Both the position numbers and the translations under genes were made by a program. The notes beneath the pieces are model-generated. The model was given only the letters and a program-made list of their open reading frames with translations, was not told the origin of the DNA and ran no database searches. Shown here piece after piece: positions 31,391-42,232 of a stretch of 64,000 nucleotides of DNA; position 1 is the stretch's first letter, and every line of letters begins with the position of its first letter. This DNA is from Sorex araneus (Eukaryota > Chordata > Mammalia > Eulipotyphla > Soricidae): the NCBI RefSeq assembly GCF_027595985.1, contig NC_073311.1, positions 47,867,463 to 47,931,462 of the forward strand, read 5' to 3'.

Positions 31391-32690
31391 AATTTTTATT
31401 TTTTAATTGAATATCCATGAGATAGACATTACAAAGGTGTTCATAATTGGGTTTCAGTCATACAATGTTCCAGCACCCATCCCTCCACCAGTGTATATTT
31501 CTGACCACTAATTTACCCTGTTCCCCTAACACCATCCCCCAACACCCCACTCCCCACCCCCAGCCTCCCTCTATGGGAGACACTTTCCTTCTTGCTCTCT
31601 TTCTCTCCTTTTCCTTTTGTGCATTATGGTATGCATATAGGTGCTAAGAGGTCATGGTGTTTGTTCAGGGCTTTTGTTATTTTTATTGGGACGGTGAGGC
31701 TGGAGTAGATTTTCAACTGGGTGGCAGCTTTGGGGTATGAATGTGACTGCTGAGTCTTCTGGAAATACAAGAATGTGGAGGTAGGTACCCCATCCCGATC
31801 CCAAGAAAGCCTGGAGATTTCAGTCACAAAGTTCACATACCTGAAATTTCAGTGGATTATGTCTCGGCAGGCTCCAGGCCAACCTGAGCCCCTCTGATTA
31901 ACCATGGTCTTTTCAGCTATGTGAGAGTCCAAGATTACCTACGGCTTTTGATCTCTTTCGAGATTTATTTGTGGGTCTCTGAAGCAAGGCCAGTAGTAGA
32001 GCTTACATGGTGGTGCTGAATTTGTTTATGGAGGTAACTCTCAGTGCTTCCAAGAGTATTGGGAAGTGGGGAGAGGTAGCCCAACCCACTCCAGGAAAAC
32101 CTATAGATTTCAGTCACAAAACCCGCACACTCAAATTTCCAGTGGATTGTATCTCGGTGAGGTCTGTCCTGAGATGGTGGGGTTAGGCCAGGAGTATGGT
32201 GCCGATTTTGGATTGTGGAAGCAAGCTGCTGCTGGGGGCTCTGCTTGGGCATGTTCCAGGCTGACCCACCCCCTCTCATTTACCCTGGTCTGTTCAGTCA
32301 TGCACGGGTCTGAGATTAATTATAGCTTTTGATCTCTTTAGAGATTTATTTATGGGTCTCTGAAATAAGGCCAATAAGTGAGCTTGGATAGCTGAGTTGG
32401 AGGTGGTTGTAGCTCCCATACACCTAACTTTTGGCCATTTAAATTCTTGGTGAACTTGGTCCCAAGTTGTTGGAGTCTGGCCAAAGGCACAGCAGCAATT
32501 TTGGGTGTCAGGAAGCCTGGAGGTCCCATCAGGCTACTGATGCAGTCGCCCTTCAGGTACAAGTTGACCTGCTGGTGACACCATATCTCCTACTGCTATT
32601 TCTTAACACCTTTCAGGTCCCTGAATTCAGGCACCGTATGTTCACTGTCCTGCAGTGATGAGACCTATGAAGATCTGGATGGGGGCTTCT
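31391..32690 (-). mobile_element. Old L1 3' UTR plus two or more tandem modules, minus
   Basis: 31395-31690 is a reverse L1 3' UTR. 31700-32660 contains repeated modules: 'agatttcagtcacaaa' at about 31816 and 32106, and a 'gagatttatttgtgggtctc'/'gagatttatttatgggtctc' pair near 31961 and 32341. In sense orientation the modules precede the 3' UTR with no coding region, the same design as the younger elements at 40.6 and 57.2 kb. Confidence 0.65.
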
Positions 32691-32724
32691 CCTGCAGTCC
32701 CTGGATCTTCTCCTTCTCCAATTT

Positions 32725-32840
32725 GACAATCAGGTCAAGTTCAGTAATGCGACATCCTGAGTTCAGTTCCCACAACCACATATAGTCCTTTCAGGAGCAA
32801 TCTCTGAGCACAGAGGCAGAGGTATACATTGAGGAGCCCT
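32725..32840 (+). mobile_element. SINE fragment, plus
   Basis: 'gagttcagttcccacaacca', 'gagcaatctctgagcacaga'. Confidence 0.65.
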
Positions 32841-33009
32841 TCAGCCCCTTTGGGCCATGCTAGAGACCCCCTGGCTGTGCTCACCCCCTTAGCCCCTTTA
32901 GGTCATTCAGGCATCAGACTCCAAGGTGCCTTCACATTGGAGCCGGAGATGTTTGAATTCGATATTGAATTTTTTCCTTATGTTTTGTAGGTATGCTTTA
33001 TTGTCTCCT

Positions 33010-33290
33010 GTGGTATTTAGTGTGTATGTGTGTATGTGTGTGTGTGTCTTCCCCAGTAGTGTTCTAGGACCCAGAGGTCACTCCTTATGACATTCAAATC
33101 TGGCAATCTGGACCTTATTGTTTAGTGCCCAGGTCCAGTGATTCAGTGCTTCTTGGGTCCACCTGGGGCCACCAAGGTCACACCCAAATGTGCTCGGGAT
33201 CACCAGGGCTCTTCAGGGACCAAGGGGTATTGGTGATGGATACCAGGGCCTCAACATGGTATAAGCTCCATCTTTTGAAGTATCTTCCAA
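33010..33290 (-). mobile_element. Very old SINE-like repeat, minus
   Basis: GT-rich start then 'ccagtagtgttctaggaccc' and 'agggaccaaggggtattggt'. Weak match. Confidence 0.4.
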
Positions 33291-33596
33291 CCCTGTATTT
33301 AATAGTTCTATGGAAATCATATGTTTCTGAGAAACTATTTTTATTAGTGGATGATGTTTTTACTTTAATAGCCAAATACTTTCTTTCTCTCCATTTGAAA
33401 TGATGTTAAAGAAAGTACTTACACACCATAGTATTTTCCCACTTTAAGTGTATAGTGCAATTAAATTTATATAAGTGTGTAAGTATTATAATTCAGCATT
33501 ACATTTTTATCACCCAAAAATGATTCATGTGCACATTTGATATCAATCCTTATTATCAACAACCAACCTGTTTCAACTTCTATAAGATTTGCCTAT

Positions 33597-33756
33597 TTTT
33601 TTTTCTTTTTGGGTCACACCCGGCAATGCACAGGGGTCTGCACTCAGGAATTACTTCTGGCGGTGCTCGGGGACCATATGGGATGCTGGGAATCAACCTG
33701 GGTCGGCCGCGTGCAAGGCAAATGCCCTACCCGCTGTGCTATCACTTCAGCCCCTA
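33597..33756 (-). mobile_element. SINE, A-tailed, minus, internal deletion
   Basis: T-run, 'gggtcacacccggcaatgca', a deletion removing 'ttactcctggct', then 'gctatcacttcagcccc'. TAGATTTGCCTATTTT-like sequence flanks both sides. Confidence 0.93.
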
Positions 33757-33857
33757 GATTTGCCTATTTTCTTGTTCAACATATAACTGGAAACCCTAGC
33801 CAAAGGGATTGTGCAAGAAAAATAAAAGGCATATACATTGGAAAAAAAGATGCAAAA

Positions 33858-34005
33858 CTTTTTGGTTTTGTTACTGGGCCACACCCGGCTATCTTTAGGG
33901 GTTATTCCTGGCTTGGCACTCAGGAATTACTCCACGAAGTACTCAGGGGACCAAAGAGAATGCCGAGGATTGAAGCCAGGTCAGTTGTACTATTGCTCCA
34001 GCCAG
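33858..34005 (-). mobile_element. SINE, older, minus, head shortened
   Basis: 'gggccacacccggctatctt', 'cttggcactcaggaattact', 'gtactattgctccagcc'. Confidence 0.88.
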
Positions 34006-34080
34006 GAATACAAAAAGCGTTTTCACTTGTGGATTACTGGTAAGTTAAGTAATGTTGCAGAATGCAAAGATAAATATTCA

Positions 34081-34240
34081 GGGGTGGAGTAATAGTACAG
34101 TAGTGGGTAGGTCACTTGTCTTGCATGTGGCTGACCTGAGTTTGATACCACTACCCATATGATCCCCCAAGTTTATCAGAAGCAATTATTGAGTACAGAG
34201 CCAGGAGTAAACCCCAAGCATAAGGGTGTGTCCCAAAATG
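34081..34240 (+). mobile_element. SINE, plus
   Basis: 'ggggtggagtaatagtacag', 'gctgacctgagtttgatacc', 'cataagggtgtgtcccaaaa'. Confidence 0.87.
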
Positions 34241-34411
34241 AAACAATCTTGTTTGTTTTCTTAATTTCATGTTTTGATGCTTCATTATTAATAAGTAGAA
34301 ATGTAGCTGATTATGAAAATTATAAAACCACCTACATTTCTACTAATAGCAAAAATGAAATTAAGAAAACAATTGTCTTTATGATTGCTTCAAAAGTGTT
34401 CTATGTTTGGG

Positions 34412-34480
34412 CAAGGGAAAAAGCTCAAAGGGCTGAACATATGAGGCCCTGAGTTCAACTCCTAGTAGTATGGAATTACT
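34412..34480 (+). mobile_element. SINE head fragment, plus
   Basis: 'gcaagggaaaaagctcaaag', 'gaggccctgagttcaactcc'. Confidence 0.5.
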
Positions 34481-34589
34481 ATGTAAGTACTATCTCATAG
34501 TCCTGGTAAACTCTGATTAGGGTTAGGGAGAACTGATCCAGCAGTTATATACCAGTATACTTAAATTTAAAAATTCTAAGGACTGTTAA

Positions 34590-34945
34590 TTAGGAGAGAA
34601 TAGAGACCCTATGACAATGGTATTTGGAAATGGTCACTCTGGATAAGAACTGAGTGCTGAAAGTAGGTAAAAGATATACATGATAACCTTTCAGTCCCTG
34701 TATTATAAACCATAATGCCAAAATGGAAAGAGAGTGAAAGAGAGGGGCGGTGGGGAAGGGAAAAGAGGGAGAAAAGTGCCTGTTGTAGAGGCAGACTGTG
34801 GTGGGTCGAGGAAGGGAAAATGGGGACATTGGTGGTGAGAAATATACACTGGTGAAGGGAAGGGTGTTAGAACCTTGTATGGCTGAAACCCAATCGTGAA
34901 CAATTTTGTAACTGTGTATCTCACGGTAATCAATTAAAAAAACAT
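34590..34945 (+). mobile_element. L1 3' UTR fragment, plus
   Basis: 'aactgagtgctgaaagtagg', 'accataatgccaaaatggaa', 'gggtgttagaaccttgtatg', 'cacggtaatcaattaaaaaa'. Confidence 0.92.
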
Positions 34946-34975
34946 TATACTGCCTAAAAAAAATTTTTTTTAAAG

Positions 34976-35125
34976 GGCTGGAGCAAGTGGGTTAGGCAAT
35001 TGCTTTGCATGTGGCCAATCTGGATTTGATGCCTGGCACTACATACAGCTCCCCAAACCCCACCAGGAGAGCCCCGAACACAAAGCCAGAAGCCCAGAGC
35101 ACAGCCACAGGGTATGGCTCTAAAA
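34976..35125 (+). mobile_element. SINE, old, plus
   Basis: 'gggctggagcaagtgggtta', 'tgatgcctggcactacatac', 'acagggtatggctctaaaac'. Confidence 0.8.
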
Positions 35126-35429
35126 CAAAACAAGAACATTTTTTAAATAAAAGAAACTTAACAAAGGGTAAGATCTCTACATTAAAAATTATATGCCACT
35201 GGTAAAAAGAAATTGAAGAATAAAAAAATTAAAAGACTAAAAAGTTTTAATTCTCAAAAAAATTCGTGGTTGAAATATTATAGTTTGCAATATTGTTGAA
35301 GTTGTTGGTTTATACTTGCATAGCTACTAAAAACCAATTTCTCCATCAGTGTTTCAAGAATACTCCACCACTGTTCCAGGTCCCTTCCCCTTGCCCTCTC
35401 CCTTAGCCTCCTTGTGGAAAGACATCATG

Positions 35430-35600
35430 TTCTTTGGTTTTAGGACCAAACCTGGTTTTTGGTTCTCAGGGCTTACTCCTACTTCTATTCTCAGAGATTT
35501 CTGGTGGGTCTTGGGGGACCATATGGGGTGCCAAAGATTGAACTCAGGTTGGTGCATGCAAGGCAATGCTTTATCCATTGGACTATCTCTCCAGCCCTGT
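35430..35600 (-). mobile_element. SINE, old, minus
   Basis: 'caaacctggtttttggttct', 'caaagattgaactcaggttg', 'actatctctccagccc'. Confidence 0.85.
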
Positions 35601-36074
35601 TTTTAATTTTTACATACCAGGGATTAAATCCACAACTTCACACATTCAAGACAAGTGCTCTTCCTCTGAGTCATACCCCCAGACCTTTTGAGAGACATTC
35701 TGAAGAACTTCTTTGGAAAAAAATAATAGAGTAATTCAATTTACTCAACTAAGGGAATAACTTTGATTCAAATGTCTAAAGTCTGAGGCCTGGGGCAAGA
35801 CAAAGTTTAGAATTAGAGGTGATAAGTAACTCAAGCTTGAGATTCAATGCCTTGAATCTTGGAATGTGAGAGACTAGTGAAAGCCCAGAGGAAAAGTCCA
35901 AAAATGTATTCACAGAGCAGCCACTCCTTTCGAAGGGCCTTGAACCCATCACCATGAACAGTCTCTCTGAAGGGAAATGCTGGGGAAGTTCACCTGAAAT
36001 ATAGGACATTTATCCCTAAAAGTCTACAGGGCTCTAAAAAGACTGCAATGGAAAGGGATTAAGACATCATGATT

Positions 36075-36205
36075 TATAGTTACTCATAGTTGAGTTCCAG
36101 GCATACAGTCTTCCAACACCAATCCCAACACAGTGTCAACTTCCCTCCACCAATGTCCCCAGGCTCCCTCCTGTACTCTAGTCTGCCTCCTTGAAAAGCA
36201 CCATT
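36075..36205 (-). mobile_element. Old L1 3' UTR fragment, minus
   Basis: 'gttccaggcatacagtcttc', 'caacaccaatcccaacacag', 'ccaccaatgtccccaggctc'. Confidence 0.65.
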
Positions 36206-36340
36206 ATTTTTTGAGTCATACCCAGCAGTGTTCAAAGTTTATTCTCCATAGTGCTTGGGGGAACTACATGCAGTCCCACAGATCAAACCCATGTTGACTG
36301 GGTACAGGCCTTACCCACTGTACTGCTTCTCTGGCCGTGA
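36206..36340 (-). mobile_element. SINE, old, minus
   Basis: 'gagtcatacccagcagtgtt', 'actgcttctctggcc'. Confidence 0.75.
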
Positions 36341-36374
36341 CAGACACATCTTAAAGTTTGGTCATTGTAATTTG

Positions 36375-36541
36375 ATTTTTTGTTTTGGGGACTCTACTCA
36401 ATGGTGCTCAGGGCTTACACCTGGTTCTGCACTCAGGGGTCTCTACTGTTGAGGCTTGGGGAACCATATGGGTGCCAGGGATGAACCTGGATCACACACG
36501 TGAAAGGCAAGAGCTTACCCACTGTATTCTCTCTGGCCCTG
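36375..36541 (-). mobile_element. SINE, old, minus
   Basis: 'tggtgctcagggcttacacc', 'aaccatatgggtgccaggga', 'gtattctctctggccct'. Confidence 0.85.
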
Positions 36542-36812
36542 TGGTCATTGTACTTTGGGTTTGGGTTTCTTGCTTTTATTGCTGCTATTTTTGTGATTAT
36601 ATATATATATGTATATATATATATGCACATATACCATACTGATGCACAACTGATGCTCTTTTTTTCCCTTTGGTGAAAATTGTTTAATAGGAACCACCTG
36701 GACAAGCAGAATGAGCTCTGACCCTGGAGCCTTAGTGCATCATACAATCAGGGACTAAACACCACTCATGTTCTTATCTGTGGGTCAGCAGTTTGAAATA
36801 TGCTACATGCTG

Positions 36813-36985
36813 AGCTGGAGCGATAGTACAGTGGGTAGGGCAATTGTTTTACATGCAGCCATTGCAGGTTCAAATCGCTGCATGACATCTGGTCCCCGGA
36901 AGGGGAAACCTAAGCCCTGAGATCAGAGATAGGAGTAAGTCCTTAGTACCACCAGGTATGGTCCAAAACACCAAAACAAATAAAT
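36813..36985 (+). mobile_element. SINE, plus
   Basis: 'gagctggagcgatagtacag', B-box remnant 'ggttcaaatcgctgcatgac', 'accaggtatggtccaaaaca'. Confidence 0.87.
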
Positions 36986-37126
36986 AAAATGTGCTACTTG
37001 CCTATCACCACAATCTGACATGATAAAGACTTGTAGTAATGAGCATTATAGAGATCATGGAGAAAATGCCATACAAATTTCGGAGCCCGAGCACAGCAGT
37101 AGAGTTACTATTAAAACTCCACTGTG

Positions 37127-37300
37127 GGGCCGGAGCGATAGCACAGCGGGTAGGGCGTTTGCCTTGCATGCGGCCGACCCGGGTTAGATCCCCGGCATCC
37201 CATATGGTCCCCCAAGCACCGCCAGGAGTAATTCCTGAGTGTAAAGCCAGGAGTAACCCCTGAGCATCGCTGGGTGTGACCCAAAAAGAAAAAAAAAACT
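37127..37300 (+). mobile_element. SINE, A-tailed, young, plus
   Basis: Near consensus. ACTCCACTGTGG flanks both sides (37116 and 37299), a clear target duplication. Confidence 0.95.
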
Positions 37301-37856
37301 CCACTGTGGTTACTGCAACTGGACTTTGACTCACCAGTATGCTTAGTCACAGCACCTTGAAACGTAGGTTAAATTACCACAAGTTCCCAGGAATTATGAA
37401 GTAAGTAGGAGGGGCATAATTAAAGCGACACACGGAGAGTAAATGACCCATGTTAGGGGTTAGAGGTCACATCTTTCATAAGCATAAGGGCACCAGCTGA
37501 TATCTTTGCTCAGATTTTTTCTCTCCTTTTATCTATCCTCCCAATGGACAGTGGGACCATGAGTCTATTTTGGGAGTATTAACTAGCACAGAGGCTCTGA
37601 AAAAGCTAATTAATCTCTTGTCAAATAAATGACTAGATCCTCTGTTAGGGATGTGCTCTCAAAGCAAGGAGCAGAAGTAGGTCAGGCAGTCACTGATAAT
37701 AAATTTTAGCTTAGTAGTTTCAGATCTAGGGAGAGATTAATATTGACCCCTCAAATTTGGGCAAAAAATTGGTGGCTATTTTCCTCGAATGCAATGAGTC
37801 TAAGAGACAGATTTCCAAAGCAAGCCTAAAAACAGGCCTAGTACTCATTTGACTTT

Positions 37857-38103
37857 GCATCACTGTATCACTGTTATCCCGTTGTTCATCAATTTGCTCG
37901 AGTGGGCACCAGTAAGTCTCCATTGTGAGACTTTTGTTACTGTTTTTGGCATATCAAATATGCCATGGGTAGCTTGCCAGGCTCTGCAGTGCAGGCAGGA
38001 TACTCTTGGTAGCTTGCCAGGCTCTCGGAGAGGGACGGAAGGCTCAAACCTGGGTCGGCTGCATGCAAGGCAAACGCCCTAGCTGCTGTGATATCAATCC
38101 AGT
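37857..38103 (-). mobile_element. RTE-tailed SINE, full length, minus
   Basis: ATCACTGTATCACTGTTATC tail in reverse, RTE-like end, 'ttactgtttttggcatatca', central block and tRNA head to 'atatcaatccagtact'. Confidence 0.93.
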
Positions 38104-38430
38104 ACTACTATTTGCATACTGTTTGTTACCAGGGTTTCATATTAGGATAAGTCCTATCCATAGAGCTTACAGAGAACTTGATTTAAAATTAGATATCCTT
38201 AGAGTCTTTCTTCAACTCTAAAAGGGGCCTTCGCTAAGAATGCACATAGCCCTGCCAAAATCCCAGGTAAGAAATGGTTCCCAAACACAGGTAAAAATCA
38301 ATGAAATATTAGGAAGTGTTTTTTTTGGTTTTGTTTTTTAGCTACACATACCTCAAGCAAACCATATCATGTCCAGGGGTCACTCGGAAACTGCCTAGTG
38401 TCTCCCATCTTGGGGTAACATATATTCTTG

Positions 38431-38595
38431 GGGCTGAAGTGATAGTACAGTGGATAGGGCATGTGCTCTATACATGGCCAAACAGATTTAATCCCTGGCA
38501 CCCTATATGGTTTTCCTCCACTCCTTCACTTCATCTCTGAGCATGAAGCCAGGAGTAAACCCCGAGCACCATTGGGTGTGACACAAAAACTAAAA
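38431..38595 (+). mobile_element. SINE, plus
   Basis: 'ggggctgaagtgatagtaca', 'gatttaatccctggcaccct', 'ccattgggtgtgacacaaaa'. Confidence 0.85.
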
Positions 38596-38892
38596 ACAAA
38601 CTTATGTGTTCTTTCCTTCTGACTTGAGCAGATGACACTGAGTCCCCAAGGCACAGTTTTTGCTCAGCTCTGTAATTGGGAAAAGTTCCTCTTTTCCCAT
38701 CTTCACCAATCTCCATTCACTTTTGACCACCGGCAAAGCTCATGACAAGTGAGCTCTGTGACCATTTTTGGTGCCTGGTCGCGATGTAAAGTCATTTATT
38801 ACTGGTTTCCATGATCTAGCATGCATTCTGGATGTTGGATAAAAGTGTCCTGGTCAAGTCCTTAGAAAAACAAGCATGTGAGACTTATTTAA

Positions 38893-39010
38893 CTAGAGGT
38901 CTGATCCCCAGCATCCCATCTAGTACCCTGGTGCCCTGCTAGAGTGATTCCTGAGCCCAGAACCAGGACTAAGCCCTGAATACCACTAGGTGTGGCCCCC
39001 CAAAATCCCA
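38893..39010 (+). mobile_element. SINE, head missing, plus
   Basis: 'ggtctgatccccagcatccc', 'ccactaggtgtggcccccca'. Confidence 0.8.
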
Positions 39011-39544
39011 AACATTACTCCCCCAAACGTATTAAACCCTAACTTCCTCCCTGCTCCAGTCCCACAAGTTCTGTTGAGAATAATTATTCATTTAGTCCTT
39101 ACTTTCTGATTACTCATTGGTTATTTGTGTTCTCATGTAATGGTTTGTAAGTAGTTAGTATATCTTGCCCTTTTTCAAGACTAAATTCCTAAGGGATAAA
39201 TTTTGTGTCATCTATTGTCTAGTGCTAGAGACGGTAGAGAAATAACTTGGTTTGCCTTCTCAAGCTCAAGTTCTCCTTGGACGTATATCTCGCTTGCTTG
39301 TCTGTCTCTTTGCTTGTTCTTCAGGTTCTGTTCTCTCTTAAATATATATTCCTTTTTCTTCTCCTCCTCACATCTAAGTTTCATTCAATAAAATCTATCT
39401 TACTTCCTTAAAAAAAAAGAAGAAAAAATTCCCCTTAGTTCTTTTAGGTGTGTCCTCCCACATACCCCCAAAAGCAATTACCACAATTCTGATCAGATTC
39501 AACTGACTTCAAAAACAAGGTAGCAATTCTAAGTAACGAGGCTA

Positions 39545-39900
39545 CTATTAGAGTACAGTGGAGAGGGTTCTTGTCTTGCACACAGGCAATGATCCTCAGA
39601 ACCCCATATGGTCCCTAGAACCAGCCAGGTGATTCTTTTTTTTTTTCTTTTTGGGTAACACCCAGCGATGCACAGGGGTTACTCCTGGCTTTGCACTCAG
39701 GAATTACTCCTGGCGGTGGTCGGGGGACCATAGGGGATGCTGGGAATCAAACCTGAGTTGGTCACATGCAAGGCAAATGCCCTACCTGCTGTGCTATCGC
39801 TCCAGCCCCCCACCAAGTGATTCTCTCCAAGCCAAACATGGAGGTAGGAGTCAAGTCCTGAGCACTGCAGGATGTGACTCCAAACCAAATCAGATTAAGT
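39545..39900 (+). mobile_element. Older SINE (plus) split by a younger SINE
   Basis: 39545-39635 ('agagtacagtggagagggtt', 'catatggtccctagaaccag') and 39815-39895 ('gtaggagtcaagtcctgagc', 'gatgtgactccaaaccaaat') are the two halves. The insertion lies between them. Confidence 0.75.
39637..39812 (-). mobile_element. SINE, A-tailed, young, minus, nested
   Basis: T-run, 'gggtaacacccagcgatgca', 'gctatcgctccagccccc'. Flanked by AGGTGATTCT and AAGTGATTCT. Confidence 0.93.
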
Positions 39901-40344
39901 CAAACAACCACAGGAAGTGCAGGGCCTGTAGCAGAATTGAACTATAGTATTCTACCAAGCTTAAAGCCAAAGCGGGGGAAGCAAACAGTTGGTGGAAATT
40001 AAGTTATTCCCCCCAGATAAATATATAGTAAATGTAAAAATACCTATAAACATATATGTAGATAAATACATTGGTTATAGAAGGAAAACTAGTTTGAAAC
40101 TAATCTGAACATCTGAACAAAGATGATAGAGTAGGAATGATAAACTTTTCAAAGGAGAGGCTTGGGGTGAGAGTGAGAAAAGCAAAGGGAAGCATCACTA
40201 ATCAAAGAGAAAATATCTAAGACCACAGTCATAGACTCTCATGGGGACTAGACTTCTCTGGGATATCTGTTAATTCTACTTGGACTCTGGGCCCCACTGT
40301 CCTGTTTTGAGACCAGGTGGTGCCCCTTCGATTTTTTTTCTTTT

Positions 40345-40455
40345 CCTTGGTTTTTGGAACACACCCAGCTGTGCTCAGGGCTTACTCTTGGCTATGCTCA
40401 GGGATTACTACTGACCTCACACATGCAGCTGTGAGCTGCATCCCCAGCCCTTGAG
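40345..40455 (-). mobile_element. SINE fragment, minus
   Basis: 'ggaacacacccagctgtgct', 'ggattactactgacctcaca', 'gcatccccagccc'. Confidence 0.75.
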
Positions 40456-40615
40456 CCTGCGTAACTTCAATCAAGATATCATCCTTCTGTAAAAGCCATC
40501 CCATCAAGATCATGCGGTTTATTTTCATTATAGCTCTAGGATGGATGGGCATTAAATGATGTGATACCTTTGCACTGACAAGAGAACTGAGACAATAAAA
40601 CTAAACTTAAATCTT

Positions 40616-42129
40616 TTTTTTTTTATTTAAATTTTATTGAATCACCATGTGGAGGGTTACATAGTTCTCAGGATTATGTCAGTTATACAATACTCAAACA
40701 CCCTTCCCTTCACCCGTGCCCATATTCCATCACCAACCACCCCACTATACCTCCCGCCCCCTCCCGCCCCCCCAGTCCCCGCCCTTGTAAGTGATAAGTT
40801 TCACTTTGCTTACGCTTTATCTTGGTTACATTCCATGTTTCAACACATAACTCACTATTGTTGCTAGGGTTTCCCCCCCAAAAAGAAAAGACAGTACCAC
40901 TGTCAAGGAAGCATTTGATGGCTCTCCATTGCTGAGAATGTAGAGTTATTAAGTCCCGCTGTTTGTTACATAACTTTTCTATTTTTTTCCCCCCTCGTCC
41001 CACGCCACCGAGTTCACGCCTGTTTAGTAATCACCACGCTGCCTGACAAAGGGAAAACAAACCAAAAAAGATGGTCATTTCCCGTCATCAGCCGACGTGG
41101 GGCTCTGGCTTAGTTGATAGTCTGGTAGAATGTCTGCAAGCAGTTTCTGGAACCAAAAGTAATACGCTGGTATCGGCCTCCGCTCGAGATTCCACCAGCG
41201 TCCCGCTGTTCCAAGTACATAATAATTTATTCCCTTGTATCCCATTCCCACGCCACCAGGTCCGTGTCAGCTTAATGGACATCATACTATGGTTAACGCC
41301 ATGCCGTGTTTCTTCCCGAGAAAGAAGGATATTTCTTTTCAGCCGGCGTGGGGATATGGCTTAGTTCAGTCTATAGAGATGGCTACCACTTTGGTAGCCT
41401 TCAATATTTCAGCAAAAGACTTACTATTCTGTTAGGATTTCCCACCAAAGTCCAACCCATTATAATGGAACCATTTCATATTGCTGATGATTAGATGACA
41501 TTAGGCTGCCGCGGCCGCGCAGTTTTGGGTTTCTATTTAAAGTCCAGGGAAAATTCTGCCTAAAATTCTATCGCTACAATCTTTTATCCTTCAACAAAAA
41601 ACTCAGTAATATTGTTTGGAGTTTCCCCCCACGGTAAGCCCTGGCAAAAAGGAACATTTACACGTTGCTGACAATCAAGAGATATTAGGTCCAGGGAAAA
41701 TTCTTTTGGTAATTGCATCACTCGCTGGCAGCGCCTGGGCCAGTAGCTCCGAGCACACAGTTTGGAGGCATTTTGGGGGTGCCGCTCATGTCCAAAGTGG
41801 TTAAGTTGCCTCCGGGGTCGATCTCGAGATCTCGAGCGGGGCCGGAAAGGAGCGTCCCCACATGGCTCTGTGCTTAAATGTCCGCGGGCACAGGGCGGAT
41901 CCGGAAGTCCCGCCCCATCGGCTTTCCAGGGCTTCCTGCATAGTCTAAAAACCGGCTATTGCCTCGCTGCGTTCAAAAAGAAAGAGTTGAGAGAGAAAAG
42001 ACCATACCCTGCTGGCAGCGCCTGGGCCAGAAGCTCCGAGCACACAGTTTGGAGGCATTTTGGGGGTGCCGCTCGTGTCCAAAGTGGTTCAGTTGCCTCC
42101 GGGGTCGATCTCGCGCGGGGCCGGAAAGG
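40616..42129 (-). mobile_element. Composite non-autonomous L1-mobilised retroposon, copy A
   Basis: A 1.5-kb insertion read on the minus strand and bounded by an exact 15-bp target duplication, ctaaacttaaatctt (40601-40615, 42130-42144). In sense order: a partial and a full GC-rich monomer (42129-42011 and 42010-41724, period 287 bp, 'gctggcagcgcctgggccag'); a middle region with its own internal repeats (41089 vs 41340; 41543 vs 41691); an L1-type 3' UTR ('gaagggaagggtgtttgagt', 'cacatggtgattcaataaaa'); and poly(A). I see no ORF1 or ORF2 sequence. The tail and duplication indicate L1 machinery. It could be an internally deleted L1 or a dedicated non-autonomous family. Confidence 0.85.
41724..42129 (-). 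repeat. 287-bp promoter-like monomers of copy A
   Basis: 41724-41850 and 42011-42129 are nearly identical ('ccgagcacacagtttggagg', 'gttgcctccggggtcgatct', 'gcggggccggaaagg'). 41851-42010 completes one repeat period. The element begins part-way through a monomer, as monomeric L1 promoters often do. Confidence 0.92.
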
Positions 42130-42232
42130 CTAAACTTAAATCTTATAGAAGTGATCTCACAATAACCACGGGCTCGCTCCCCAACATTTTGGTGTTTATG
42201 AGATGGTTTCAGTCACTGATGTGGATTATGGC

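Noticed and set aside
39190..39420. LTR-like or processed-transcript end ('cattcaataaaatctatctt' followed by A-run)
   Set aside because: A polyadenylation-like signal alone. No TATA, no terminal repeat partner and no coding match.
40616..42129. Endogenous retrovirus interpretation of copy A
   Set aside because: The duplication is 15 bp rather than 4-6, there is a poly(A) tail, and no paired LTRs or gag/pol sequence are present.
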